From Lutimonas halocynthiae (GTDB lineage Bacteria > Bacteroidota > Bacteroidia > Flavobacteriales > Flavobacteriaceae), in the NCBI RefSeq assembly GCF_030409835.1, contig NZ_JAUFQO010000001.1, forward strand, positions 62,001 to 126,000: DNA of 64,000 nt, read 5' to 3'. Shown here piece after piece: positions 28,159-37,766 of the stretch. Positions within the stretch are counted from its first letter, which is position 1. Each line of letters begins with the position of its first letter. The notes under the pieces are model-generated. The model worked only from the letters and a program-made list of their open reading frames with translations. It was not told where the DNA came from and did no database searches. Made by a program: the position numbers and the translations under genes.

Positions 28159-29145
28159 ATGGAATATAGAACACTTGGTAAAAACGGACCAAAAATATCG
28201 GAAGTTGGCTTAGGTTGTTGGCAACTTGGCGGAGATTGGGGTGACCCTTTATCTGAGGAAACCGGATTAGGAATATTACAAGAAGCTGTTAAGCAAGGAG
28301 TCACTCTTTTTGATACTGCTGATGTATACGGTGGTGGCAAGAGTGAATCTCTAATCGGAACGTTTCTTAAAACAGAAAAAAAACCGCTTACCATAATCAG
28401 CAAATTCGGAAGGGGAAATGGAGTGTACCCCGATAATTATTCTGAAAAAGTATTGTTCGAATCAGTTGAAAATTCTCTAGAAAGACTCGGTCTCAATTCT
28501 CTGGATCTGATACAACTGCATTGTGTGCCACAAGAGATATTAGTTGATGGCGCTATTTTTACCTGGCTAAGAAAGCTTAAAGACCAAGGTTTGGTCAAAA
28601 ATTTCGGAGCCAGTATTGAAACCATTGAACAAGGCCTGATCTGCATGAAACATGAAGATTTATTATCCCTACAGGTAATTTTCAATATATTCAGGCAACG
28701 CGTGGTTACTGAACTACTTCCTAAAGCTTTGGAAACCGGCACTGGGATTATTGTCAGGTTACCCCTGGCCAGTGGCTTGCTTTCAGGAGCCTATAATGCT
28801 TCCACTCGATTCTCAGAAAATGACCATAGAAATTACAATCGTGACGGGCAAGCTTTTAATGTAGGGGAAACCTTTGCAGGACTTGAATTTAACAAAGGCT
28901 TGGAAATTGTTGACATCCTCAAAAAAGAATATTTACCAAAGGATTTACCGATGGCACAGTATGCACTTCGTTGGATTTTAGACCACCCTGCCGTTAGCTG
29001 TGTTATTCCTGGTGCCAGCAAGGTTGAACAAGTAAGATCAAATGCTGCGGCTTCGTCCTTAGCGCCTCTAGGAGATCGCACTCATGATGCCTTATATGAA
29101 TTATATCAAAATGACATTGATCAATATATAAGAGGTGCATATTAA
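28159..29145 (+). CDS. Aldo/keto reductase
   Basis: The 328-residue TIM-barrel oxidoreductase has the AKR tetrad: Asp and Tyr in LFDTADVYGGGKSE (about 54-67), Lys in ISKFGR near residue 80, and His in LIQLHCVP near 118. The cofactor-binding end shows VIPGASKVEQVRSNAAA. AKRs of this type reduce sugar aldehydes or ketones, or act on sugar lactones, with NAD(P)H. It is probably in one transcription unit with the sialate O-acetylesterase gene (6-base gap) and the HAD gene (30 bases). Confidence 0.9.
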   Translation: MEYRTLGKNGPKISEVGLGCWQLGGDWGDPLSEETGLGILQEAVKQGVTLFDTADVYGGGKSESLIGTFLKTEKKPLTIISKFGRGNGVYPDNYSEKVLFESVENSLERLGLNSLDLIQLHCVPQEILVDGAIFTWLRKLKDQGLVKNFGASIETIEQGLICMKHEDLLSLQVIFNIFRQRVVTELLPKALETGTGIIVRLPLASGLLSGAYNASTRFSENDHRNYNRDGQAFNVGETFAGLEFNKGLEIVDILKKEYLPKDLPMAQYALRWILDHPAVSCVIPGASKVEQVRSNAAASSLAPLGDRTHDALYELYQNDIDQYIRGAY

Positions 29146-29175
29146 TCGTACTTTAGAAATGGTAACAAATACAAA

Positions 29176-29868
29176 ATGAAAAACATAAAAGTAATAGCCT
29201 TTGATGCAGATGACACGCTTTGGGTTAATGAACCCTACTTTAGGGAAGCGGAAGAAAAATTTAGCAACCTCTTAGAAGATTATTTACCGCATCATAGCGT
29301 ACAAAAAGAACTGTTTAAAACTGAAATAGACAATCTAGGTTTATATGGTTATGGCGTTAAGAGTTTTATGTTAAGCATGGTAGAAACTATCGCTACGATA
29401 ACTGATAATAAGGCAGACATAAAGCTTGTCAACAAAGCCCTTGACATAGGAAGAGAATTATTGAACAAACCCGTTATAATGCTTGACGGTGTTGAAGATG
29501 TCTTAAAGAGTTTAAACGGCAGCTACAAGCTTGTTATGGCAACTAAAGGCGACCTGTTAGATCAGGAACGAAAATTAATTAAGTCGGGGCTTGAAAAACA
29601 CTTTCATCATATTGAAATCATGAGTGATAAAAAAGTGAGCGATTATGCCAAACTATTAAAGCATCTTGACTGCAAACCTGAACATTTTTTAATGATTGGC
29701 AACTCTGTTAAATCAGATGTGATGCCTGTGCTTGAATTGGGTGGCCATGCCATTCATGTTGCCTATCACACCACCTGGGCTTATGAAAAAGTTGATATCA
29801 AAATAGATAACCCTAAGTTTTTCGAGGCTGAAACTATTCAACATGTTGTAACTTTTTTAGAATCTTGA
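29176..29868 (+). CDS. HAD-superfamily phosphohydrolase
   Basis: The 230-residue protein has the four HAD motifs: I FDADDTLW (nucleophile Asp10 region), II MATKGD, III Lys near residue 152-160 (SDKKVSDYAK), and IV MIGNSVKSDVMP. A helical cap lies between residues 20 and 95. Such enzymes dephosphorylate small metabolites, often sugar phosphates or nucleotides. Substrate is not predictable. It lies in the catabolic run of plus-strand genes after the aldo/keto reductase. Confidence 0.87.
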   Translation: MKNIKVIAFDADDTLWVNEPYFREAEEKFSNLLEDYLPHHSVQKELFKTEIDNLGLYGYGVKSFMLSMVETIATITDNKADIKLVNKALDIGRELLNKPVIMLDGVEDVLKSLNGSYKLVMATKGDLLDQERKLIKSGLEKHFHHIEIMSDKKVSDYAKLLKHLDCKPEHFLMIGNSVKSDVMPVLELGGHAIHVAYHTTWAYEKVDIKIDNPKFFEAETIQHVVTFLES

Positions 29869-29914
29869 CCTCTTATCTTGAAAATAATAGTAAATCAAAA
29901 TCAGTATTATTTCT

Positions 29915-31345
29915 ATGAAAATTATAAAACGTATCCTTATTGGCATACTTATCCTTATCACTTTAATTGTGCTTACCATTGTGGTTTTTTATGTGCTTGA
30001 TACCTCTCGAGCTTCCTATCTTAAAACTAAAAATATGGAAGCCCCTTTGTCAAATGAATATTTGATAAAAAATGTCAATGTTATACCGATGACTAAAGAC
30101 ACAGTCTTAGCTAATAAAATGGTGCATATCAAGGCTGGCAAAATCTACAATGTTGACGATACGATTGAAGGGCAAGGTTTAGAGATAATAGATGGTCAGG
30201 GGAAATTCTTATCACCGGGTCTCATCGATATGCACGTTCATGTTTGGGATCGTTTTGAATTAGGTCTGTATTTGGCAAATGGGGTTACAACCGTTCGTAA
30301 TCTTTGGGGTGTACCCCTGCATTTAAGGATTAAAAATGAACTTGCTGATGATGAACTAATTGGGCCTATGTTTTACACGTCAAGCCCGAAGTTAACGGGG
30401 CCTGATGATCTTGGCGACGATAAAGTCCAGATTCAATCTGTTGAACAAGCCAGAGCACTCATCCAGGATTATGATAAAAGGGGCTACGATTTTATAAAGA
30501 CTTACGCAGGCATTACAGAACCCTTATTTGAGGCAATTGTTGAAGAAGCCACCTCTTTAGATCTTGATATTGTCTCCCATCCCAGTTTTCAAATGACCTA
30601 TAGTAAAAACTTTATTGATCAGGTGGCTACCATTGAACACGCCGAAGATATAGTACAACAGCCTTTAAATTATCAATTGGACTCTGTAAAACTAGATTCA
30701 GTAGTAGCTTTAATGGCGACCTCGAAGGTGAATTTCAGCCCTACCTTATCTGGTTTCTATAATATTTACAGGATGTTGACCGAGGATGATCTGCTACAGA
30801 AAAAAAGTATAGGCTATATCAACCCCTTATTCAAATCGGTTGACACTGAGGTGCAAGTAGCCCGATGGCAGGGAGAAAAATCTCGCGATCCGGAAGTTGT
30901 GGAGCGAATCCTAACGCAACATAAATTTCATCTATATATCATAAAAAAACTTCATGAAGCGGGTGTGAACATTGTATGCAGTACTGATGCCGGAATTGCC
31001 ATAGGTGCTCCTGGGTATTCCATTCATCAAGAAATGCAACACTATAGCGACGCAGGCCTTACTAATTACGAGGTCATCAAAACTGCAACAGTGAATCCAA
31101 CAAGAGTTCATAAAGAATTTGAGGATATGGGGACCATTGAGAAAAGCAAATGGGCTAACCTCATTCTTTCTGATGAAAATCCGCTGGAAAACCTTAATAC
31201 ACTTAAAGAGCCGCACTGGGTTATGATTAAAGGCAGGCTATTGGATGGTAAAACCCTTGATACTTTTAAAAACAAGGCATTTGACAGGAATAATCTGACT
31301 TCTACAGCCTTGTATTGGATTGAAAATTTATGGATAGAACGTTAA
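29915..31345 (+). CDS. Membrane-anchored amidohydrolase
   Basis: The 476-residue protein has an N-terminal TM anchor (about residues 5-27) and an amidohydrolase TIM-barrel. The metal motif is DMHVHVWD (HxH, near residue 107), GVTTVRNLWG follows, a middle His is in VSHPSF, and the late Asp is in STDAGI near residue 353. The family includes imidazolonepropionase, prolidase-like and dihydroorotase-type enzymes; the substrate is unknown. The anchor suggests activity on the periplasmic side. The SMP-30 gene follows 10 bases downstream, probably in the same unit. Confidence 0.87.
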   Translation: MKIIKRILIGILILITLIVLTIVVFYVLDTSRASYLKTKNMEAPLSNEYLIKNVNVIPMTKDTVLANKMVHIKAGKIYNVDDTIEGQGLEIIDGQGKFLSPGLIDMHVHVWDRFELGLYLANGVTTVRNLWGVPLHLRIKNELADDELIGPMFYTSSPKLTGPDDLGDDKVQIQSVEQARALIQDYDKRGYDFIKTYAGITEPLFEAIVEEATSLDLDIVSHPSFQMTYSKNFIDQVATIEHAEDIVQQPLNYQLDSVKLDSVVALMATSKVNFSPTLSGFYNIYRMLTEDDLLQKKSIGYINPLFKSVDTEVQVARWQGEKSRDPEVVERILTQHKFHLYIIKKLHEAGVNIVCSTDAGIAIGAPGYSIHQEMQHYSDAGLTNYEVIKTATVNPTRVHKEFEDMGTIEKSKWANLILSDENPLENLNTLKEPHWVMIKGRLLDGKTLDTFKNKAFDRNNLTSTALYWIENLWIER

Positions 31346-31355
31346 AAATATAATC

Positions 31356-32375
31356 ATGAAGAAAAGTTTATTTATGTTATTTGGGATCTTGTTACTATTT
31401 AGCTGCAAGGAAAAAAACACTAAGGTAGAACCCTTAATAAACTATTTGGAAGATGGCTCGATTGAAGTAATTGACGATGAATTACTTAAAATAGTAAATC
31501 CTGAAAACCGTCTGGAAATACTTTCAGAAGGGCATGACTGGACAGAAGGTCCGCTTTGGATCGAAGCTCAAAAAACGCTTTTATTTACTGATATTCCGCG
31601 AAATGCAGTCTACAGCTGGAACGAAAACACTGGCGTGCAGGTTTATCTTAAACCCTCTGGTTTTACGGGAGAAAATTTTCAAGGTTCAGAACCAGGAGCC
31701 AATGGCTTACTGCTTGACCCGAATGGCAATTTAATTTTATGTCAGCACGGAAACAGACAAGTGGCCCGCATGATCAACCCTACAACTGATCCAAAACCTG
31801 AGTATGTTGCTTTAGTCGAAGCATTTGACGGCAAGAGACTGAATAGTCCGAACGATGGTGTTTTTGATTCAAAAGGCAACCTTTATTTTACAGATCCACC
31901 CTATGGATTACCAAAGCGAATGGAAGATCCATCAAAAGAATTGAAATTTCAGGGTGTCTATAGATATGACGCTTCAGGAGATCTTCATATCATGGATGCT
32001 GAATTAAGCCGTCCGAATGGTATTGCTTTTTCTCCGGATGAAAAAACCTTATATGTTGCCAATTCAGATCCTGATCAGGCCATCTGGGTAGCTTATGGAC
32101 TTGATGAAGAAGGAGGCATACTCTCCAAACGCATATTTTATGATGTCACTGCCTTAACTTCCAAAGAGAAAGGATTACCCGATGGATTAAAAGTGAATGA
32201 TGCTGGATATTTGTTCGCAACCGGTCCGGGAGGTGTCTTGATCTTCAATCCGGAAGGAAAAAGATTGGGAACGATCAGAACCAATCGAGCCACGTCGAAT
32301 GTGGCTTTGAATTCAGATCAAACTGAATTGTTTATTACAGCTGATTCATATGTGTTGAAAGTAAGTTTAAATTAA
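31356..32375 (+). CDS. SMP-30/gluconolactonase-family lipoprotein
   Basis: The 339-residue protein carries a lipobox (LLLFSCKEK) and a six-bladed beta-propeller of the SMP-30/gluconolactonase/LRE type. Seen motifs are EGPLWIE (metal-ligand Glu, near residue 66), LNSPNDGVFDSKGNLYFTDPPYG (Asn/Asp ligands, about 157-180) and SRPNGIAFSPDEKTLYVANSD. The family hydrolyses sugar lactones with a divalent metal. Next to oxidoreductases and esterases, periplasmic lactone opening after sugar oxidation is plausible. Confidence 0.88.
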   Translation: MKKSLFMLFGILLLFSCKEKNTKVEPLINYLEDGSIEVIDDELLKIVNPENRLEILSEGHDWTEGPLWIEAQKTLLFTDIPRNAVYSWNENTGVQVYLKPSGFTGENFQGSEPGANGLLLDPNGNLILCQHGNRQVARMINPTTDPKPEYVALVEAFDGKRLNSPNDGVFDSKGNLYFTDPPYGLPKRMEDPSKELKFQGVYRYDASGDLHIMDAELSRPNGIAFSPDEKTLYVANSDPDQAIWVAYGLDEEGGILSKRIFYDVTALTSKEKGLPDGLKVNDAGYLFATGPGGVLIFNPEGKRLGTIRTNRATSNVALNSDQTELFITADSYVLKVSLN

Positions 32376-32519
32376 TTACATAACGTTTTTGCTATGTTTA
32401 TTCTATAGAAAAGTATTCGATCAAAACATTAACAAATTGATCAACTAAAAATGAGTTTGCTCGTTGCAGGCGTTTCAACGAATGATTAACTTTAGTTTTT
32501 TGAATCTAAACAGAGATCG

Positions 32520-33044
32520 ATGTATAAAACAATTGGCTTCATATTACCATTCCTTTTAATTGCGGCTTCTGGGTTTTCCCAGTCACTGCAAACCGTAGAT
32601 ACGGTAGATTTAGATAAATATGCCGGAACATGGTACGAAATTGCCGCTTTCCCTCAACGTTTTCAAAAAGGTTGTCATGGCACTACTGCCACCTATTCCA
32701 AGACATCAAAAGACTATATCATCGTTAAAAACAAATGTAGAAAAGACAGCCTGAATGGCAAGGAGTCTTCAATTAAAGGAAAGGCTTTTATTGATCCAGG
32801 AACAGGAAATGCGAAACTAAAAGTTCAATTTTTCTGGCCCTTCAAAGGCAAATATTGGATTATCGATCTGGCTGAGGATTATTCTTATGCCGTTGTAGGT
32901 CACCCTGATCGTAACTACCTCTGGATTCTTTCAAGAACCCCACAAATGAAAGAAGGATTGTATCAAGAAATTGTGGCCAGAATAGCCAAAAAAGATTTTG
33001 ATGTGTCCCAACTTGTGAAAACAGTACAAGCCATTCATAATTAA
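32520..33044 (+). CDS. Lipocalin family protein (Blc-like)
   Basis: The 174-residue protein has a signal peptide (cleavage about residue 20, GFSQ) and the lipocalin fold: GTWYEIAAFPQRFQKGC (about 36-52) as the first signature, and AVVGHPDRNYLWILSRTP as the third. In E. coli, Blc is an outer-membrane lipoprotein that binds lysophospholipids; this one has no clear lipobox cysteine, so it is probably soluble in the periplasm. It lies 145 bases after the SMP-30 gene. The small gap (22 bases) to the serine hydrolase suggests co-transcription. Confidence 0.88.
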   Translation: MYKTIGFILPFLLIAASGFSQSLQTVDTVDLDKYAGTWYEIAAFPQRFQKGCHGTTATYSKTSKDYIIVKNKCRKDSLNGKESSIKGKAFIDPGTGNAKLKVQFFWPFKGKYWIIDLAEDYSYAVVGHPDRNYLWILSRTPQMKEGLYQEIVARIAKKDFDVSQLVKTVQAIHN

Positions 33045-33066
33045 AACAAAACTCCCTGATAAGAAA

Positions 33067-34314
33067 ATGAAACGTATTCTCAAAATAACCTTTATCCTAT
33101 TATTCACCGGGTTCTGCACATATGCTCAAAATGATGCTGAAACCGCAACAGATATGGTCTCAAATCAAAAGAATTTAGATTCTTTGACACTGGAATTAGA
33201 AAAAATATACGCCCGAGGTCATATCAACGGATTTGGAGTTGCCATGGTGAATGAAAATGAAACTATCTATGAAAAAGGGTTTGGTTTTGCTGACAAAACT
33301 ACAGAGAAACCTTATTCAAATCATACGATTCAAAACATAGCCTCTATTTCAAAAACTTTTTTGGGTCTTGCCTTATTGAAGGCCCAGGAATTAGGCAAAC
33401 TACATTTAGATGAACCTATTAATAAATACTTGCCTTTTAAGGTACAAAATCCCTATTATCCTGAAGAAGAAATTACAATACGGCAATTAACAACGCATAC
33501 TTCAAGCATTACCGATTCAAAGTATTACGATCAGAAGTCATATGTTTTAAAGGAAGTACAGGATAATGAAAGCCTTCAAAAATCAAAGCGGCCCGCAAAT
33601 TTCAATGATCCTGAGGCATTCACTTCTATGGGTGTTTTCTTGAAAAAAAGCCTTGACAAAGATGGCGAATGGTATATCAAAAAAAGCTTCTTAAAATCTA
33701 AACCAGGTGCGCAATTTGAATATTCGAATGTAGGCGCAACCTTGGCTGCTTATGTACTTGAATTAGCTACTGATGAAAGCTATGATCAGTTTTCTAAAAA
33801 ACACATTTTAGAACCGCTTCAAATGAATGATTCCGGATGGTCATTTGAAGAGATCGACATGGAGCAGCATACTGTGATGTATGAAAATATCAACCAAGCT
33901 TTACCTTTTTACAAACTTATTACTTACCCTGATGGAGGCTTAATTACTTCTGTACATGACATGGCCTTATACCTTAAAGAGTTGATTAAAGGTTATGACG
34001 GAAAGGGAAGCATTTTGTCTAAAGAGAGTTATCAGGAATTATTTAAAGAACAACTGAATGATTCTCATTTTGAAGAAAGAGATGCCGATAATCCTTATAA
34101 TGATGAGTATAATATGGGTGTGTTTATGGGTTCTTCTGCCAAAGGAAATATAGGACATTCTGGTGGAGATCCTGGTGTGACAAGCCTTATGTTCTTCAAT
34201 CCTGAAGCCAAAACCGGGCAATTATTTTTTGTCAATACCGGGATGGATGATGAAGGTTTTCAAGAATTTATAGATGTTTGGCTCAAGTTGGAATCTTATC
34301 GAAACAAGTTATAG
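33067..34314 (+). CDS. Secreted serine hydrolase (beta-lactamase/esterase family)
   Basis: The 415-residue protein has a signal peptide (residues 1-20) and a class C beta-lactamase-like domain. The SxxK motif is S93-I-S-K96 and YSN is at 219-221; GHSGGDPG near residue 361 stands where the third motif is expected. Such proteins include D-aminopeptidases, esterases and PBP4-like peptidases. It has no TPR tail, unlike the paralogue at 19838. It sits at the end of the catabolic run, convergent with the pyruvate-kinase-like gene. Confidence 0.85.
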   Translation: MKRILKITFILLFTGFCTYAQNDAETATDMVSNQKNLDSLTLELEKIYARGHINGFGVAMVNENETIYEKGFGFADKTTEKPYSNHTIQNIASISKTFLGLALLKAQELGKLHLDEPINKYLPFKVQNPYYPEEEITIRQLTTHTSSITDSKYYDQKSYVLKEVQDNESLQKSKRPANFNDPEAFTSMGVFLKKSLDKDGEWYIKKSFLKSKPGAQFEYSNVGATLAAYVLELATDESYDQFSKKHILEPLQMNDSGWSFEEIDMEQHTVMYENINQALPFYKLITYPDGGLITSVHDMALYLKELIKGYDGKGSILSKESYQELFKEQLNDSHFEERDADNPYNDEYNMGVFMGSSAKGNIGHSGGDPGVTSLMFFNPEAKTGQLFFVNTGMDDEGFQEFIDVWLKLESYRNKL

Positions 34315-34355
34315 TAAAGATTCATTAAAAAGCCTCTTATGCTTGCCGCCTTCTT

Positions 34356-36188
34356 TTAGATATTTTCGGCAAACTCAAGTTTAGGTAGTAGGGTCATTTT
34401 TTTCTTTTGAATTCTCTGCATCTTACGAATTACTTTGTCAAGCATTCTAACTGCCTTTTCTATATAAGGTCCTTTATTTAGCATGACACAATCTGCACGT
34501 TGAGCCATAGCCACGTCTGTAATTTCTGCTCTTGTTGGGATTCCTTTTTTTGCCAAATTCTCTAAAACCTGTGTCGCCCATATATCGGGTAAATGCGCTG
34601 CATCACAAAGCTGTAATATTTCTTCCTGGATAATCGCAAAATTTTTCCATCCGGCTTCTATAGCTAAGTCTCCTCTGGCGATCATCACACCAACAGGGTA
34701 ATTTTCCATTGCTTTTAACAATATACTAGGTAAATTTCTATAAGCTTCTTTGGTTTCAATCTTTAAAATGATACCCATTTTCGCCTTTAACTTTTTTAAT
34801 TCATCGAGTAATTCCTCAACATCTTGTTTGTTGTTAACAAAAGAAAAATTAACGGCGTCTGCATGCCTGGCCACAAACTTTAAATCTGTTTTATCCTTTT
34901 TGGTTAATCCGCTTACGCCCAGATCACTATTTGGGAAATTTATCCCTTTATCGGCTTTCAATTTTCCTCCTTTTTTCTTCGCATTGGTTATTCCAATAAT
35001 CAAATGATCAGGATAGATTTCTTTTACTAGCCCACCAATTTTACCATCATTAAAATAAACCTCTTCACCTGACTTTACAGTATCAAATATCTCAGGTAAA
35101 GTACAAGAAATATGAGCCAATTCTATTAGATTACCCTCATGATCATATATTGCAGGTTCGCCTAAAATGGCTTTTTTATCTAACCTCAACAAATCACCTT
35201 CAAATAAAAAGATAACTTCTTCCAAAGGCAACAATTCTTGAACTGAATGTATTTCAGAAGTTGATTTCTTTTCTAAAAACACATTTAATAAAGTTCCTGT
35301 AATGACAAAAGCCGAATCACTGCACGATCCCCAACGACCTCTATCCTCTTTCCCCTTGATCTTAATTTTACATTTTTTATCACGCGAATCTCTAAAAATA
35401 ATATAGGAACCTTTTTTAGTCTTTCGAAGCCATTTTTTGTTTACAGGAATAACAGCATCAACTTCTTTATTCAGAGGGGGCCTGACGCCGTAAGGAGCCA
35501 ACCATATCTTAGCTGGTTCTATTACCTGACCCAATGTATTTTTTTTTGGCTTAATGTGAATGACTTTGGGCCCTGGTTTCATTTTACCTGTTCTCAACTT
35601 TGGACCTGCCAAATCCATCATAATTTTGCAGTGTTCTTCATTTGCCTTAATGTTGTCTATGATCTGTTTCCAAATAATTTCATCATCGTGCGCACAGTTT
35701 ATTCTGGCGCAATCCATCCCCAGTTTTAAAAGCGTTTTTGTAAATTCTATATGATTTGCGGCATCCAAAGGTTGGGTAACTAAAATGGCTGTTTTTCTTT
35801 TATTTCTTATTTTTCCAAAAAGTGCTTGGTAATTATTTTTCAGAATTTTTTTAACCTCTTTATTATTGATATGCTCCTGTTCTTCCTCAATTAATTCATT
35901 ATGCATCAAACTGTTAATCACAGTCCTGAAATTCAACATATTGTATAAAATATTATTTTGAGACTCGAGCGTAAATGGCAACCCTAAATCCTCTAATTTA
36001 TCCTGGAAAATATTGATATTGAAGGAGCGCAGCGCCAAATAATGTACTAAATTTTTTGCGCTTTGCGCATAATTTGGATGTACACTGCTCAGTTGGTCCT
36101 CGTACTTGTGCTCAAATTCAGAAATTCTGTCAATTACTGAATCCAATGCAACAAGGATTTCTTGTAATTTGTCTCTTTGAAAAAGCAT
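34356..36188 (-). CDS. Pyruvate-kinase-like protein with N-terminal extension
   Basis: The start is the ATG at 36188 (610 residues); two TTG codons just upstream are in frame but less likely. Residues about 1-135 form a helical extension of unknown role. The PK barrel follows (CARINCAHDD, MMDLAGPKLRTG), with a long B-domain region (about 215-400), then the C-terminal half of the barrel: LKIETKEAY, MIARGDLAIE, WATQVLENL, PTRAEITDVAMAQRADCVMLNKGPY. The usual C-terminal allosteric domain is missing. It may be a true pyruvate kinase of unusual build or a relative with another phosphoryl substrate. Confidence 0.78.
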   Translation of the reverse strand: MLFQRDKLQEILVALDSVIDRISEFEHKYEDQLSSVHPNYAQSAKNLVHYLALRSFNINIFQDKLEDLGLPFTLESQNNILYNMLNFRTVINSLMHNELIEEEQEHINNKEVKKILKNNYQALFGKIRNKRKTAILVTQPLDAANHIEFTKTLLKLGMDCARINCAHDDEIIWKQIIDNIKANEEHCKIMMDLAGPKLRTGKMKPGPKVIHIKPKKNTLGQVIEPAKIWLAPYGVRPPLNKEVDAVIPVNKKWLRKTKKGSYIIFRDSRDKKCKIKIKGKEDRGRWGSCSDSAFVITGTLLNVFLEKKSTSEIHSVQELLPLEEVIFLFEGDLLRLDKKAILGEPAIYDHEGNLIELAHISCTLPEIFDTVKSGEEVYFNDGKIGGLVKEIYPDHLIIGITNAKKKGGKLKADKGINFPNSDLGVSGLTKKDKTDLKFVARHADAVNFSFVNNKQDVEELLDELKKLKAKMGIILKIETKEAYRNLPSILLKAMENYPVGVMIARGDLAIEAGWKNFAIIQEEILQLCDAAHLPDIWATQVLENLAKKGIPTRAEITDVAMAQRADCVMLNKGPYIEKAVRMLDKVIRKMQRIQKKKMTLLPKLEFAENI

Positions 36189-36260
36189 TACCAACAATTT
36201 AATTGTTCCCTAAAGTTACTAAGCTTTTTTTAATTTTATCGGTATTCTCATGATTATTTA

Positions 36261-36284
36261 CCTCTTAATAAGAGCTTTAAGAGG
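36261..36284. promoter_or_regulatory. Palindrome upstream of the pyruvate-kinase-like gene
   Basis: CCTCTTAA (36261-36268) and TTAAGAGG (36277-36284) form a perfect 8-bp inverted repeat with an 8-base spacer, about 75 bases upstream of the minus-strand start at 36188. It has operator-like form; no regulator can be assigned. Confidence 0.3.
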
Positions 36285-36429
36285 ATGTCTTTATACACCT
36301 TTGAAATTAAGATATAGGATACACAAAATGTAGCTTGAACTTTTCAACAACAAAAAATTAGTTTAACTTAGATTATTCTTGTGAAAGCATGATAAATCTG
36401 CCAATACAGTGAAACTTAAATAATCCTCA

Positions 36430-36705
36430 ATGAAGACATATTATGAGATAAATACCTCAGGGATTAATGAATTAGCTGAAAGTAAATTCATACAGACTTA
36501 TGATGAAACACAAAATCTTTATCTCTTGGATTTACAGGTTGAAGATCGACATGATTTATATGATGAACTAAAGGCTTTTGACATCAAAAAAGAAATTTTG
36601 GAATATGCGCAAAACCCTTCGCAACATATTCGCTTTGAAACCATCGATGCGATAACCTATGGAGAATTGGCCTTTTTTCAGAAAAGAGCAGTCTCCCTCA
36701 ATTGA
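36430..36705 (+). CDS. Small protein, possibly a CorA-like N-terminal fragment
   Basis: A 91-residue soluble, acidic open frame starting MKTYYEINTSGINELAE. The pattern LLDLQVEDRHDLYDELKAFDI... with ITYGELAFF near the end is vaguely like the cytosolic N-terminal domain of CorA magnesium transporters, but the membrane part is absent and no continuation is found in the other frames up to 36888. It may be a real small protein or a remnant. The similarity is weak. Confidence 0.4.
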   Translation: MKTYYEINTSGINELAESKFIQTYDETQNLYLLDLQVEDRHDLYDELKAFDIKKEILEYAQNPSQHIRFETIDAITYGELAFFQKRAVSLN

Positions 36706-36888
36706 ATTTATAGGTATCATAGCCAGAAAAAAATGGTTGGTTTGATTAATAGAATGGCTTTTTGATAGCAAAAAACTTGTTTCAATAATAACAAACCAAG
36801 ACAGAAGGAGATAGACAAGCATCCTAACTTCACACATCTTTATTAAGTTTGTCTGAAATCAGGATGAATATTATTAAAGTGTATAAGG

Positions 36889-37479
36889 CTAAACCTCCTC
36901 CAAAACCACTCGAGCTGTATCGGTAACAATGATCATTTGCTTATCTGTAACAGAGAATTTTGCATTGGTCACATAGTCCTTACCTGTAAAAATGATGACG
37001 TCATCCACGATAGTATAACTTTCACTAAATGTCTCGCTTTTACCATCTTTGTTCAATACTATGGTTATTGCCTTTCTATCCGATTGAAAGGAAATAATCC
37101 AGGAAGCAAAATCATTCTCGCTCTTTGTCTCGTCAACGATACTGACTACCTTCCATGAACTGCCATTCAATACACCCGTACTCTTCGGTTTTGAAACTGG
37201 TTGAGGGACGGGTTGGCTATTTGCTTTCTCCATCATTCTTAATTCTCTTTCTTTTTGATCTTGCCTGACTTTTTTGTCATCAGCTGAATCAGCCATCAAG
37301 CCAACACCTCCACCTACTAATGCACCTGTGGCAGCTCCGTCCCAGCCTCCTACAAGACCTCCAATGAGTGCACCAGAAACTGCTCCATCCGCTGTTTTTG
37401 TACTTCCACATGAAGTGATCATTAATGATACGATGATTATCAAACTTACTCTTACTAATAGATTCTTAATTGTTTTCAT
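36889..37479 (-). CDS. Glycine-zipper lipoprotein
   Basis: A 196-residue lipoprotein (lipobox ITSC, C24). A glycine zipper follows (residues about 32-62, GAVSGALIGGLVGG and GAATGALVGGGVG), typical of membrane-inserting or surface segments. A Lys/Gln linker (70-105) leads to a C-terminal beta-domain (about 105-196, STGVLNGSSWKVVSIVDE...), which resembles lipocalin-like or META-type barrels. It may act in envelope stress; no partner is certain. It is the first gene of the stress-type cluster on the left side. Confidence 0.7.
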   Translation of the reverse strand: MKTIKNLLVRVSLIIIVSLMITSCGSTKTADGAVSGALIGGLVGGWDGAATGALVGGGVGLMADSADDKKVRQDQKERELRMMEKANSQPVPQPVSKPKSTGVLNGSSWKVVSIVDETKSENDFASWIISFQSDRKAITIVLNKDGKSETFSESYTIVDDVIIFTGKDYVTNAKFSVTDKQMIIVTDTARVVLEEV

Positions 37480-37601
37480 TTTATACTATTTATCAGGTTA
37501 AATTATGCTTATACCTATACAAGGGAAGAAAGTAGGTGAAAACCCTAATGAGATGAAAAAAAAGTTCAGGAATAACAGAAATTGAATCAAAATATTCTGT
37601 T

Positions 37602-37697
37602 GGTTAGGGCTTCACTATAACCGTCCAATTGCTGTGAAGCCCTGACTATGGACGGTTTTAAAAATTATATTCTTACAGCAGAGAAAGAAAGCAAGCT
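37602..37697 (+). repeat. Dispersed structured repeat, copy 1
   Basis: AGGGCTTCAC (37606-37615) pairs with GTGAAGCCCT (37634-37643), and AACCGTCCA (37619-37627), located in that loop, pairs with TGGACGGTT (37649-37657) outside it. The order a-b-a'-b' gives an H-type pseudoknot. A second copy is at 49505-49601. This one lies in the gap between the M48 gene and the glycine-zipper gene. Confidence 0.7.
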
Positions 37698-37766
37698 TTT
37701 TGAATAAATATGCCCCTTGAAACCAAATTATTTCAAGGGGGCATATTCTCAATTGTTGCAGTCTTA

